Positions 42,572 through 51,115 of a DNA stretch of 64,000 nt are shown one piece after another. The notes below the pieces were generated by a model that saw only the letters and a list, made by a program, of their open reading frames with translations, did not search any database and was not told the DNA's origin. Source of the DNA: Pseudomonadota bacterium (GTDB lineage Bacteria > Pseudomonadota > Alphaproteobacteria > Rhizobiales > Xanthobacteraceae); NCBI GenBank assembly GCA_023404675.1, contig JAEYAW010000020.1:124001-188000 (forward strand), read 5' to 3'. A program made the position numbers and the translations under genes. How positions within the stretch are numbered: the stretch's first letter is position 1; every line of letters begins with the position of its first letter.

Positions 42572-43537
42572 ATGTCATCCGGAACTCTGGCCCTGCTGAT
42601 CCGCGGCGGCACCGACAACTGGTCCGCCGCCCGCTGGAAGGCGCGCTTCGCCGCCGGCTGTGCCGGCCGCCCCGTCGTCCAGATTCCCGAGGAGGATTGC
42701 GACCCGGCGGACGTGCGTTACGCGGCGGTATGGAAACCGCAATCGGGCGAACTGGCGCGGTTCCCGAACCTCAAGGCGATCTTCAATCTCGGCGCGGGTG
42801 TGGATGCGGTGCTGGCCGATCCGACCATGCCGGACGTGCCGCTGGTCCGGGTCGCGGTGGACGACCTCACCCAGCGGATGACCGAATATGTCGTGATGCA
42901 CGTGCTGATGCACCACCGCCAGCACGCCTATCTCGCGGACTGTCAGGCACGGAAGATCTGGGCGCCGGGCGAGCAGTGGGCAGCGAGCGCGGTGCGGGTC
43001 GGCATCTTGGGGCTCGGCGTGCTCGGGCGCGACGCCGCCGAAGTCCTGAGCCGCATCGGTTTTCAGGTCGCGGGATGGAGCGTGACGCCGAAGACGATTC
43101 CGGGCGTCGCGTGCTACGCCGGACAGGCCGGACTGGACGCGTTCCTCGCACGCACGGACATTCTTGTCTGCCTGCTGCCGCTGACACCGGAGACGCGGCA
43201 TCTGCTCGACCGCAGGCTGTTCGCGAAGCTCGCGCGCGACGGCGTGCTCGGCGGGCCGGTGCTGATCAATGCCGGGCGTGGCGGATTGCAGAACGAAACG
43301 GATCTGCTTGCCTGCCTCGACGACGGCACGCTGAAGGCCGCGACGCTCGACGTGTTCGAGCACGAGCCGCTGCCCCCTGACAGCCCGTTCTGGACGCATC
43401 CGAACGTGACGCTGACGCCGCACAATGCCGCCGACACCGATCCGGATTCGATCTCGCGCTACGTTGCCGCGCAGATCGATGCTTTCGAGCGCGGCGAGCC
43501 GCTCGCCAATGTGGTGGACCGGACGCGGGGGTATTGA
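42572..43537 (+). CDS. D-2-hydroxyacid dehydrogenase, GhrA-type (glyoxylate/hydroxypyruvate reductase A)
   Basis: This 321-aa NAD(P)-dependent dehydrogenase has NLGAGVDAVL early, the nucleotide-binding GILGLGVLGRDAAEVL (about residues 143-158), catalytic Arg in INAGRGGLQNE, Glu in DVFEHEPLP, and His in LTPHNAADTDP. This set and the order place it in the GhrA branch, which reduces glyoxylate and hydroxypyruvate. Start 42572 gives MSSGTLALLIRGG; the open frame extends further upstream without family similarity. It converges on recN with a 22-nt gap. Confidence 0.9.
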   Translation: MSSGTLALLIRGGTDNWSAARWKARFAAGCAGRPVVQIPEEDCDPADVRYAAVWKPQSGELARFPNLKAIFNLGAGVDAVLADPTMPDVPLVRVAVDDLTQRMTEYVVMHVLMHHRQHAYLADCQARKIWAPGEQWAASAVRVGILGLGVLGRDAAEVLSRIGFQVAGWSVTPKTIPGVACYAGQAGLDAFLARTDILVCLLPLTPETRHLLDRRLFAKLARDGVLGGPVLINAGRGGLQNETDLLACLDDGTLKAATLDVFEHEPLPPDSPFWTHPNVTLTPHNAADTDPDSISRYVAAQIDAFERGEPLANVVDRTRGY

Positions 43538-43559
43538 CGCGTTCGCAGCGGGAAGCGCT

Positions 43560-45233
43560 TTACGCGGTCGAGGCCTTGAGCAGCCTGTCCGCCGCCGCGC
43601 GGGCCTCGGCGGTGATCTCCGCCCCGGACAGCATGCGGGCGATTTCCTCGCGGCGATGGTCGGCGGCCAGCGTCGCGACGCTGGTCGCGACGCGCCGCCC
43701 CTTGTCCAGCGCGTCCTTGGAGATCAGCAGATGCTGATTGGCCCGCGCCGCCACCTGCGGCGCATGGGTCACCGCCATCACCTGCACCCGCGACGACAGC
43801 CGCGCCAGCCGCGCGCCGATGGCATCCGCCACCGCGCCGCCGACGCCCGTATCGATCTCGTCGAACACCAGCGTCGGCGCGGAGCCGCGATCCGACAGCA
43901 CCACCTTCAGCGCCAGCAGGAAGCGGGACAATTCACCGCCCGACGCCACTTTCATCAGCGGGCCGGGCCGCGTGCCGGGATTGGTCTGTACCCAGAACTC
44001 GACACGGTCGATACCCTGCGGTCCCGCGTTGGCCACATCGCTCTCCACCTGGGTGGAGAATTTTGCGCGCTCCAGCTTGAGCGGGGCGAGCTCCGCATTC
44101 ACCGCCTTGTTCAGCTTCTCCGCCGATTTCTTGCGGGCAGCTGAAAGCTTCGCGGCAGCGGCGTCATAGCGTGCATCGGCCTCGGCAGCGGCCTTCTCCA
44201 GGCCCTTCAGCTTGCCCGCGCCGGCGTCGATCAGCGCCACGTCGGATGCGAACTTGGTGGCCAGCGCGGCAAGGCCATCCACCGGCGTTGCATATTTGCG
44301 GCCCGCCGCGCGCAGCGCGAACAGCCGCTCCTCGATACGTTCAAGCTCGGCGGGATCGAAGTCAATCGCGGACAATGCGGCCGACAGATGCTGTTCCGCT
44401 TCCTCCAGCGCGTTGATCGCCGTATCGATCGCCCGCACCGCCGGCTCGATCAGCTTGGGAGACCTGGCGGCGCGTCGTTCCAGCCGCCGCGCGGCGCCGG
44501 CGAGCGCTGAGACCGGCGACTGCGAGCCGCCGATCATGTCGTGCACGTCGCGCAGATCCCCGGCGACCTTCTCGCCCTGCATCATCGTGGTGCGGCGTTC
44601 GGCGAGCGCGGTCTCCTCGCCGTCCTCCGGCGCGAGTGTCTTCAATTCATCCGAGGCATGACGCAGGTAGTCGGCCTCGCGCGCCGCGCGCTCCATCGCC
44701 GCGCGGTGATCGTCAAGCGCCGCGCGGGCCTTGCGCCGATCCGCCCATAGCGCTTCGAGCGCAACCACGTCGCCTTCGAGCCCCGCGAACGCGTCCAGCA
44801 ACCGGCGATGGGTGGCCGCATCCACCAGGGCGCGTTCGTCGTGCTGGCCGTGGATTTCCACCAGCGCCGCGCCGACGGCGCGCATGGTCTGCACGCTGAT
44901 CGCCTGATCGTTGATGAAGGCGCGGGTGCGGCCATCGCCAAACTGCACGCGCCGCAGGATCATTTCGCCGGTGTCGTCGAGGCCGTTGGCGGCGAGCAGC
45001 GCGGCGGCGGGATGATCCCTCGGGACATCGAAGGTCGCGGTCACCTGCCCCTGATCCGCGCCATGGCGCACGAGGCTGGCGTCACCGCGCCCGCCCAGCG
45101 CCAGCGCGAAGGCATCCAGCAGGATCGACTTGCCCGCGCCGGTCTCGCCGGTCAGCACCGCAAGGCCCGGCGCGAAGTCGATATCGAGCCGTTCGATCAG
45201 GACGATGTCGCGGATCGACAGGCGCGCTAGCAT
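43560..45233 (-). CDS. recN: DNA repair protein RecN
   Basis: This 557-aa SMC-like ATPase works in double-strand break repair. It begins LARLSIRDIVLIERLDIDF with the Walker A GETGAGKS at residues about 29-36. A coiled-coil central region (about 155-360) precedes the C-terminal ABC signature SGGELSRFLLALK, Walker B LVFDEIDTGVGG and the His switch VTHAPQVAARA. The length matches the family. It lies 15 nt downstream of bamD and is probably cotranscribed with it; no SOS box was recognised because no separate promoter space exists. Confidence 0.97.
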   Translation of the reverse strand: MLARLSIRDIVLIERLDIDFAPGLAVLTGETGAGKSILLDAFALALGGRGDASLVRHGADQGQVTATFDVPRDHPAAALLAANGLDDTGEMILRRVQFGDGRTRAFINDQAISVQTMRAVGAALVEIHGQHDERALVDAATHRRLLDAFAGLEGDVVALEALWADRRKARAALDDHRAAMERAAREADYLRHASDELKTLAPEDGEETALAERRTTMMQGEKVAGDLRDVHDMIGGSQSPVSALAGAARRLERRAARSPKLIEPAVRAIDTAINALEEAEQHLSAALSAIDFDPAELERIEERLFALRAAGRKYATPVDGLAALATKFASDVALIDAGAGKLKGLEKAAAEADARYDAAAAKLSAARKKSAEKLNKAVNAELAPLKLERAKFSTQVESDVANAGPQGIDRVEFWVQTNPGTRPGPLMKVASGGELSRFLLALKVVLSDRGSAPTLVFDEIDTGVGGAVADAIGARLARLSSRVQVMAVTHAPQVAARANQHLLISKDALDKGRRVATSVATLAADHRREEIARMLSGAEITAEARAAADRLLKASTA

Positions 45234-45248
45234 GGATGGAAACTGTCC

Positions 45249-46142
45249 CTAACCGAGGCCGACCCTCTTGAAGGCCTTGCTGATCCAGGATCCCTGATTC
45301 TCGCTCGGCTGAAGGCCACCGGATTTTACTAGATTATATGCGTCCTGATACCACTTGCTGTCAGGAAAGTTGTGGCCAAGTACGGCGGCCGCGGTCTGCG
45401 CCTCGCCGACGATGCCGATCGACATATAAGCCTCGGTCAGGCGGGCCAGCGCTTCCTCGACATGACGGGTGGTCTGATAGCGGGTCACCACGGTCTTGAA
45501 GCGGTTGATGGCGGCGGTGTAGTCGCGGCGCTTCATGTAGTAGCGGCCGACTTCCATCTCCTTGCCGGCAAGCTGGTCGCGGGCCGCCTCGATCTTGCGT
45601 TTGGCCGTGGTCGCATATTCCGAGGTCGGATACTTGCGCACGACCTCTTCCAGCATGTCGATGGCCTTCTGGGTGCCGCCCTGATCGCGCGAGATGTCCG
45701 GGATCTGGTCGAAATAGGAGGCGCCGATCAGGTATTGCGCGTAGGCCGCATCCGCGCTTCCCGGATGCAGGGTGACGTAACGCGTCGCCGCGCCGATGCA
45801 GCTGTCGTAGTCGCCGGCCTCGTAGAAGGAATAGGCCGACATCAGCAGCGACTTGCGCGCCCAGTCGGAATAGGGGTGCTGACGATCCACCTCCTCGAAT
45901 TTCTTCGAGGCGGCGCGCGGATCGCTCTTCTTGTTCAGAAGATACAGACCCTCGTTGTAGATCTTGTCCGCCGGTTCATCGACGAACTTGTCCTCTTTCG
46001 CGGTGAACTTGTCCCAAAGCTCGCCGGTCCCGCATCCCGCGAGCAGCAACGCAAGACCAGCCAGGCCGAATACAGGGCACAGCGAACGGAAGGTGCGGGA
46101 CCGCGGCCGCGCGAGAGAAAGGCTGGACGTTTCGTGCGTCAT
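45249..46142 (-). CDS. bamD: Outer membrane assembly lipoprotein BamD (ComL)
   Basis: This 297-aa precursor has a lipobox LLLAGC with C37, so the mature protein is anchored to the outer membrane inner leaflet. The body is made of tetratricopeptide-like repeats: ADKIYNEGLYLLNKKSDPRAASKKF, HPYSDWARKSLLMSAYSFYEAGDY, and GRYYMKRRDYTAAINRFKTVV. These are typical of BamD/YfiO, the essential partner of BamA in beta-barrel insertion. The start ATG 46142 gives MTHETSSLSL; its ribosome-binding site is weak. A 446-nt gap lies upstream, so it likely has its own promoter. Confidence 0.95.
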   Translation of the reverse strand: MTHETSSLSLARPRSRTFRSLCPVFGLAGLALLLAGCGTGELWDKFTAKEDKFVDEPADKIYNEGLYLLNKKSDPRAASKKFEEVDRQHPYSDWARKSLLMSAYSFYEAGDYDSCIGAATRYVTLHPGSADAAYAQYLIGASYFDQIPDISRDQGGTQKAIDMLEEVVRKYPTSEYATTAKRKIEAARDQLAGKEMEVGRYYMKRRDYTAAINRFKTVVTRYQTTRHVEEALARLTEAYMSIGIVGEAQTAAAVLGHNFPDSKWYQDAYNLVKSGGLQPSENQGSWISKAFKRVGLG

Positions 46143-46588
46143 CCGCGTACCGACATTTCCATGTTGGCAAGGCCCCTGCCGCTGCCGTCGTGATGAACGT
46201 CTAAAGCATGATCCCGAAAAGGGGAAACCGGTTTTCGGACGGGATCGAGCTCCATGGCGACAAGATACCGTCCGAACCGCCGTCACCACCCAGCGGGTCG
46301 ACCGTTCCGGCAAATCCCCGAAGCGCCCCGGCGGCCTGACCGCGACACATGATGATCCGGCCGGAAACACCCTCGAAGATCGGATAGGCAGACATTTCGC
46401 CCGCAATGTGGCGGTTCGTCCGGACGGTCGACGGATGGCAGACAGGTGCTGCGGCGCGGCCACAGACCGTCACGGCAGCCATGATGGATCACGACCGCGC
46501 GGAAAGAGAGGAATGGGGATCAGGATGCCGCCCGTGGCGGGAACCGTCAGGAGGGGGATCGCCAGGAGAGGACGCCCGGAGGTGATCG
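46143..46588. other. Intergenic region between lpxC and bamD
   Basis: This stretch of 446 bases without a convincing gene contains a degenerate palindromic repeat (46205-46251) near bamD. The longest open frames here (93 aa or less, minus) run through the repeat and have no recognisable composition. The upstream 46490-46588 part, just after lpxC, has several CAGGA-containing near-repeats on the plus strand but no clear terminator. Confidence 0.5.
46205..46251. repeat. Rhizobiales intergenic palindromic repeat
   Basis: An imperfect palindrome has arms AGCATGATCCCGAAAA and TTTTCGGACGGGATCGAGCT flanking GGGGAAACCGG. This looks like the short interspersed palindrome that recurs in Bradyrhizobium and Rhodopseudomonas intergenic DNA (GCATGATCCGGAAAA ... 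TTTTCGGACAAGATCATGC as I remember it). It ends about 60 nt before the bamD start. Only one copy is seen in this window. Confidence 0.65.
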
Positions 46589-47575
46589 TCAGGACACGTC
46601 CGGACCGAAGGCCGGGGCGACCATGCCGCCCACCATGCCGCCCATGGCCTCGACGTGCTCGCGCACGCGGCGGCGGGCAGGCGTCGTCAGCGGCACGACC
46701 GACGGCTGCGGCTCGACGATCCGCCAGGCTGAACGGTCGGCGAGAAGCGCCGAGAGCACGGCGTTGTTGAGCTTGTGGCCGCCGCGCACCGAGCGGTAGC
46801 AGCCCACGATCGGCAGACCCGCCAGCGCGAGGTCACCGATCACGTCAAGCAGCTTGTGGCGAACGCATTCGTCGGAATAGCGCAGGCCCTCGGCATTCAG
46901 CAGCCGCTCGTCGTCGAAAACCAGCGAGTTGTCGAACGACGCGCCGCGCGCGTAACCGGCATCCCACAGCCGCGCCACATCGCTCATCATGCCGAACGTA
47001 CGGGCACGGGCGATATCGCGGCGGAAGCTGTCGGGGGTGAGGTCGAGGGCGTATTGCTGGCGGCCGATGGTGGGGTTGCGGAAATCGATTTCGATCTCGA
47101 CGCGGAAGCCGCCGGAATGGGGCCTGAACTCACCGACCGTTTCGCCGATCGCGACGCGGACCGGCTTGAGGATTTCAATATAGCGGCGCTGGGCGCTCTG
47201 CTGAAGGATCCCGGCTTTCTCGATGGCGGCCACGAAGGGACCGGCGCTGCCATCCATGATCGGGATTTCGGGGCCGTCCACCTCGATGGTGGCGTTGTCG
47301 ATCCCCATGCCGCGCAGCGCGGCCAGAATATGCTCGGCGGTCGAGACCATCGGTCCGTCCTGATCGCCAATCACAGTCGCCAGTTCGGTGGATACCACCG
47401 ACTGCGCGGTTGCCTTGATCCTGCGATCAGGCCCATCCGTACAGGAACGAACGAAGACGTATCCGGCGTTGACCGGGGCCGGGCCGATAGTCAGGGTCGC
47501 AGGAGCACCGGAGTGAACGCCGACACCAGTGACCGTGACTTGCGATCGCAGTGTCGTTTGCCGGCTGGATTTCAT
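46589..47575 (-). CDS. lpxC: UDP-3-O-acyl-N-acetylglucosamine deacetylase
   Basis: This 328-aa zinc deacetylase catalyses the committed step of lipid A synthesis. It starts MKSSRQTTLRSQVTVTGVGVHSG. Zinc/catalytic landmarks are MVSTAEHILAALRGMGIDN, EIPIMDGSAGPF (catalytic Glu/Asp region), RTFGMM, SDECVRHKLLDVIGDLAL (His and Asp zinc ligands) and GHKLNNAVL. The start ATG 47575 lies about 80 nt after a good promoter candidate; longer frames upstream are not supported. It is separated from ftsZ by a terminator, so it is likely an independent unit. Confidence 0.97.
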   Translation of the reverse strand: MKSSRQTTLRSQVTVTGVGVHSGAPATLTIGPAPVNAGYVFVRSCTDGPDRRIKATAQSVVSTELATVIGDQDGPMVSTAEHILAALRGMGIDNATIEVDGPEIPIMDGSAGPFVAAIEKAGILQQSAQRRYIEILKPVRVAIGETVGEFRPHSGGFRVEIEIDFRNPTIGRQQYALDLTPDSFRRDIARARTFGMMSDVARLWDAGYARGASFDNSLVFDDERLLNAEGLRYSDECVRHKLLDVIGDLALAGLPIVGCYRSVRGGHKLNNAVLSALLADRSAWRIVEPQPSVVPLTTPARRRVREHVEAMGGMVGGMVAPAFGPDVS

Positions 47576-47663
47576 GCTGCATTGCCCACTTGTGACCCAC
47601 CGCGGGTCTTGCCGGTACCGTCCGGTCGCCGGAAAGCCTCTTGGTGTCCCCGAGTCGCGAGTG

Positions 47664-47692
47664 ACATTAGCCACTGTCATAAACCCCGCCAA
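47664..47692 (-). promoter_or_regulatory. Candidate lpxC promoter
   Basis: On the minus strand TTGGCG (47692-47687) and TAATGT (47669-47664) are spaced by exactly 17 nt, giving an 80-nt leader before lpxC. Confidence 0.45.
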
Positions 47693-47702
47693 CTCACGCT
47701 TG

Positions 47703-47718
47703 TTTACGGATTGTTACC
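47703..47718 (+). promoter_or_regulatory. CtrA-like motif upstream of lpxC
   Basis: TTTA-CGGATTG-TTACC resembles the CtrA box TTAA-N7-TTAAC with one change per half. It ends 10 nt upstream of the predicted lpxC -35 in the promoter's direction, where an activator would bind. It resembles the array upstream of ftsQ. Confidence 0.35.
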
Positions 47719-47853
47719 CCAAACCCGCCGCATTGACGCCCGCTGTTAACCAAATTCGGACCTGCGATCCAAGCACCCCGACCGATCGGGACAGGCCATT
47801 TTCTAAAAACTTCTCAAATACTTGATTAACGTCACCGCAGCGTGGCCTGGCCG

Positions 47854-47889
47854 AAAACAACAACGTCCCGGACCTTTCGGACCGGGACG
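47854..47889 (-). terminator. ftsZ: Rho-independent terminator after ftsZ
   Basis: On the minus strand an 11-bp stem with one T-T mismatch, CGTCCCGGTCC/GGTCCGGGACG, encloses a GAAA loop and is followed by TTGTTGTTTTC. It starts 26 nt after the ftsZ stop and closes the dcw cluster. Confidence 0.85.
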
Positions 47890-47914
47890 CCGGGGCCACA
47901 TTGTTACAGTTTCC

Positions 47915-49711
47915 CTAGGTCGCCTGCCGGCGCAGGAACGCCGGGATATCAAGATGGTCGTCGCCCTGTGGCATTGCAGCAACAGGCGCGGGGCGGCCAT
48001 GCATATCGAGCCCCTGCGGATTCGGGCGCTTGGCGTATTCCGATACCGGATCATTGGCCATCTGCTGCGCCACCGAGCGCTGCGGCTTGCGCTCCGGCAG
48101 CGGCGGCATCTGCGGCTGAGCCGGGCGGGCGGCCATCTGAGGCTCGGCCTCCTCGTCGCGGCGACCAAGGCCGACATTGGCGAGACGCTGGAGCAGCGAC
48201 ATCCGGGTCTTCTGCGGGTGCTCGTCCTCGGCCTCGCCGCGCGCCTGACGGATTTCCGCCTGCGCCGGCATCGGCAGGTCCTCGAACTTCGGCATCCGGG
48301 GCGCACGCAGCGGCGCGCGCTCGGCCGCCGGGGGAATGAAGTTCTCCGGCAGGAACTCATCCTCGGCCGCGGTCGCGACCGGCTTGGCTTCCGGGAACAG
48401 CGAGGGCTTCGGGGCCACCGGGCGGACGGTGACGTCGCCATAGGCCGCCGCCTGCACCGGCTCGAGCGCCGGGGGGGCCTGCTCGTGCGACACCGCGGCT
48501 GCGATGGCGGCAAGCGCCGCCCGCTCGATGGTGGTCGCGCCTCCGCGCGGAGCCTGCGGAACCGGGGCGGCGGCGGGCGCTGCCGAGGTCGCAGCCAGCC
48601 GCTCGGCCAGACGCTGATTGTCGGCCCGCAGCTTCGCCGTCAGTTCGGCGAGGCGGGAATCCGGCGAACCGGTGACAGCCGGCGCCGGTGCGGCAACGGC
48701 CGGCGCCGATGCCGGAGCGGCGGGCGCGGCGGCGCGGGCGACCGCGCCCTGATCGATGCCGGTGGCCACCACGGAAACGCGGATCACGCCGTCCAGCGCC
48801 TCGTCGAAGGTCGCGCCGACGATGATGTTGGCGTCGGGATCGACTTCCTCGCGGATGCGGGTCGCCGCCTCGTCCACCTCGAACAGGGTGAGATCCTTGC
48901 CGCCGGTGATGGAGATCAGCAGGCCGCGCGCGCCCTTCATCGACGAGTCGTCGATCAGCGGATTGGCGATCGCGGCTTCCGCCGCGGTCAGCGCGCGCTT
49001 CTCGCCGGTCGCCTCGCCGGTGCCCATCATCGCCTTGCCCATCTCGCGCATCACAGCGCGGACGTCGGCGAAGTCGAGATTGATCAGGCCTTCCTTCACC
49101 ATCAGGTCGGTGATGCAGGCCACGCCCGAATACAGCACCTGGTCGGCCATCGCGAAGGCGTCGGCGAACGTCGTCTTCTCGTTGGCGATCCGGAACAGAT
49201 TCTGGTTCGGGATGATAAGAAGCGTATCGACGACCTTGTGCAGTTCGCTGATGCCCGCGTCGGCGGTGCGCATCCGGCGCTGGCCCTCGAAGTGGAACGG
49301 CTTCGTCACCACGCCGACGGTCAGAATGCCCATCTCGCGCGCGGTCTTGGCGATCACGGGGGCCGCGCCGGTGCCGGTGCCGCCGCCCATGCCGCAGGTG
49401 ACGAACACCATGTTCGCGCCCGACAGATGATCGCGGATTTCGTCGATGACCTCCTGCGCCGCCGCCGCGCCCACGTCCGGCTGCGAACCCGCGCCGAGCC
49501 CCTGGGTGACCTCGGTGCCCATCTGGATGATGCGCTGGGCCTTGGACATCGTCAGCGCCTGCGCATCGGTATTGGCGACGACGAAATCAACGCCCTGCAA
49601 CCCGGCGGTGATCATGTTGTTGACGGCATTGCCGCCCGCGCCGCCGACGCCGAACACAGTGATACGCGGCCGCAACTCGCGAATATCGGGAACGTTGAGA
49701 TTGATGGTCAT
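47915..49711 (-). CDS. ftsZ: Cell division protein FtsZ
   Basis: This 598-aa tubulin homologue forms the Z-ring. Its N-terminal GTPase has VGGAGGNAVNNM, the tubulin signature GMGGGTGTGAAPV (about residues 106-118), and the catalytic T7-loop NLDFADVRAVM. After about residue 320 comes a long Ala/Pro-rich linker of about 260 residues, rich in PAP repeats in its first half and in acidic and basic patches later. The conserved C-terminal peptide DDHLDIPAFLRRQAT follows, which binds FtsA and other partners. The long linker is usual in alphaproteobacteria. It lies 81 nt after ftsA, and a terminator follows. Confidence 0.98.
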   Translation of the reverse strand: MTINLNVPDIRELRPRITVFGVGGAGGNAVNNMITAGLQGVDFVVANTDAQALTMSKAQRIIQMGTEVTQGLGAGSQPDVGAAAAQEVIDEIRDHLSGANMVFVTCGMGGGTGTGAAPVIAKTAREMGILTVGVVTKPFHFEGQRRMRTADAGISELHKVVDTLLIIPNQNLFRIANEKTTFADAFAMADQVLYSGVACITDLMVKEGLINLDFADVRAVMREMGKAMMGTGEATGEKRALTAAEAAIANPLIDDSSMKGARGLLISITGGKDLTLFEVDEAATRIREEVDPDANIIVGATFDEALDGVIRVSVVATGIDQGAVARAAAPAAPASAPAVAAPAPAVTGSPDSRLAELTAKLRADNQRLAERLAATSAAPAAAPVPQAPRGGATTIERAALAAIAAAVSHEQAPPALEPVQAAAYGDVTVRPVAPKPSLFPEAKPVATAAEDEFLPENFIPPAAERAPLRAPRMPKFEDLPMPAQAEIRQARGEAEDEHPQKTRMSLLQRLANVGLGRRDEEAEPQMAARPAQPQMPPLPERKPQRSVAQQMANDPVSEYAKRPNPQGLDMHGRPAPVAAMPQGDDHLDIPAFLRRQAT

Positions 49712-49792
49712 GGATACCTCTCGATTACGCGCAGTTCGCCGCGGGACGAGCGGCCCGCGATGAAATGGGTGGATTGCAGTTGGCGGTGATCA

Positions 49793-51115
49793 TCAAAAAC
49801 CTTCGCGCAGCCATCGCCCGACCTTTCCGAAATAACCGCCGCTTCCGGACCTGCCATGCCGCACATGGCGCGGCTCGACATGTTCGAGGTGAGCGAATTG
49901 CGGGTAGACCAGCAGCCCGGTCGGCACCGCGAAGGATGACCCCTTGGCTTCCGCAGGCAGCCGGCCGAAGCCGAGCGGCCGCCCGACACGAACCGGCCGG
50001 CCGATAATGCGGCTGGCGAGATCCGGCACGCCGGTGAGCTGGGCAGCGCCGCCGCACAGCACGATGCGGCCCTGCGGCTCCGCGGCAAACGGCGACTGTG
50101 CCAACCGGTCGCGCACCATCTCGAAAATCTCCTCGACCCGATGCCTCACGATGTTCGCGATCGTCGCCCGGGACACCACCTGCGGGACGTCCTGCTGGTG
50201 GTCGCCGGCGGACGGCACCGTCATCAATTCGCGCGAATCAGATCCACCCGTCAGGACGGTGCCATATAACGTCTTGATTCGCTCCGCATCCGCAATGCAG
50301 GCTCCGAGCCCGCGCGCAAGATCCATCGTCACGTGTTGCCCGCCGAGCGCAAATCCGCTGGCGTGAACGAAACGTCCGCCGGAGTAGGTCGCGATCGTCG
50401 TGGTACCCGCGCCCATATCGACCACGGCCGCGCCGAGATCGGCCTCGTCCGCCGTCAGCACGGACAGTCCCGCGACATAAGGACTCGCCACCATCGCCTC
50501 GACGTTCAGGTGGCAGCGCTCGATCACGAGACCGAGGTTGCGCGCGACCATGGCGTCGGCGGTGACGACATTCATCTCGACGCCGAACTGCTGCGCGACC
50601 ATGCCGCGCGGATCGCGGATGCCCTTGACGCCGTCCAGCACGTAGCCGACCGGGAACGCGTGCAGCACCGTGCGTCCGTTGCCGGTCGCATGCCGCATGC
50701 CGATGCTGGTGACCCGCGCGATATCCGCAGGCGTGACCGCCGCTCCGCCGATATCGCCCGACGCCTCGATAAGCTGGCCGATCTGACGGCCGCCCGACAC
50801 CGCCACGATGACGGCCTCGACGCGGACCCTGGCCATTTCCTCCGCCAGCGCGACGGCTTGGCGGACCGCCTTCTCGCACTCGACGGGATCGATCACCGCG
50901 CCGGCCTTCATGCCGCGGGACTGAATCTGGCTGTAGCCGATCAGTTCGACGAAATGAGTGCGGCCGCGCAGGGCCTCGTTCGGGCGGCACGGCTTCAGCC
51001 GCGCGATCATGCATGCGACCTTGCTGGTGCCGATATCGAGCGAGGCGACGAGCGTCGTCTTGTTGCTCGCCATCGGCCGCGGCTTGGGCGCAAAGGTGCG
51101 ATCGAATCCGCTCAT
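49793..51115 (-). CDS. ftsA: Cell division protein FtsA
   Basis: This 440-aa actin-like ATPase tethers FtsZ to the membrane. Phosphate-1 motif ASLDIGTSKVACMI is near residues 24-37, followed by HFVELIGYSQIQSRGMKAG, the 1C-domain, phosphate-2 VVDMGAGTTTIATYSGG and the adenosine motif RIVLCGGAAQLTGV. The C-terminus ends with an amphipathic helix GKVGRWLREGF for membrane targeting. The start overlaps the ftsQ stop by 4 nt (ATGA), so translation is coupled. Confidence 0.97.
   Translation of the reverse strand: MSGFDRTFAPKPRPMASNKTTLVASLDIGTSKVACMIARLKPCRPNEALRGRTHFVELIGYSQIQSRGMKAGAVIDPVECEKAVRQAVALAEEMARVRVEAVIVAVSGGRQIGQLIEASGDIGGAAVTPADIARVTSIGMRHATGNGRTVLHAFPVGYVLDGVKGIRDPRGMVAQQFGVEMNVVTADAMVARNLGLVIERCHLNVEAMVASPYVAGLSVLTADEADLGAAVVDMGAGTTTIATYSGGRFVHASGFALGGQHVTMDLARGLGACIADAERIKTLYGTVLTGGSDSRELMTVPSAGDHQQDVPQVVSRATIANIVRHRVEEIFEMVRDRLAQSPFAAEPQGRIVLCGGAAQLTGVPDLASRIIGRPVRVGRPLGFGRLPAEAKGSSFAVPTGLLVYPQFAHLEHVEPRHVRHGRSGSGGYFGKVGRWLREGF

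Larger units (their letters stand above)
47576..47914. other. Intergenic region between ftsZ and lpxC
   Basis: These 339 bases contain, in minus-strand order, the ftsZ terminator (47854-47889), a TTAACCAAA sequence (47746-47754), a CtrA-like TTTA-N7-TTAC (47703-47718) and a promoter for lpxC (47664-47692). It is AT-richer than its surroundings. No gene was recognised. Confidence 0.5.

Noticed and set aside
46201..46482. 93-codon minus-strand ORF between lpxC and bamD
   Set aside because: Its C-terminal end is the translated palindromic repeat, and it has no ribosome-binding site or recognisable composition.
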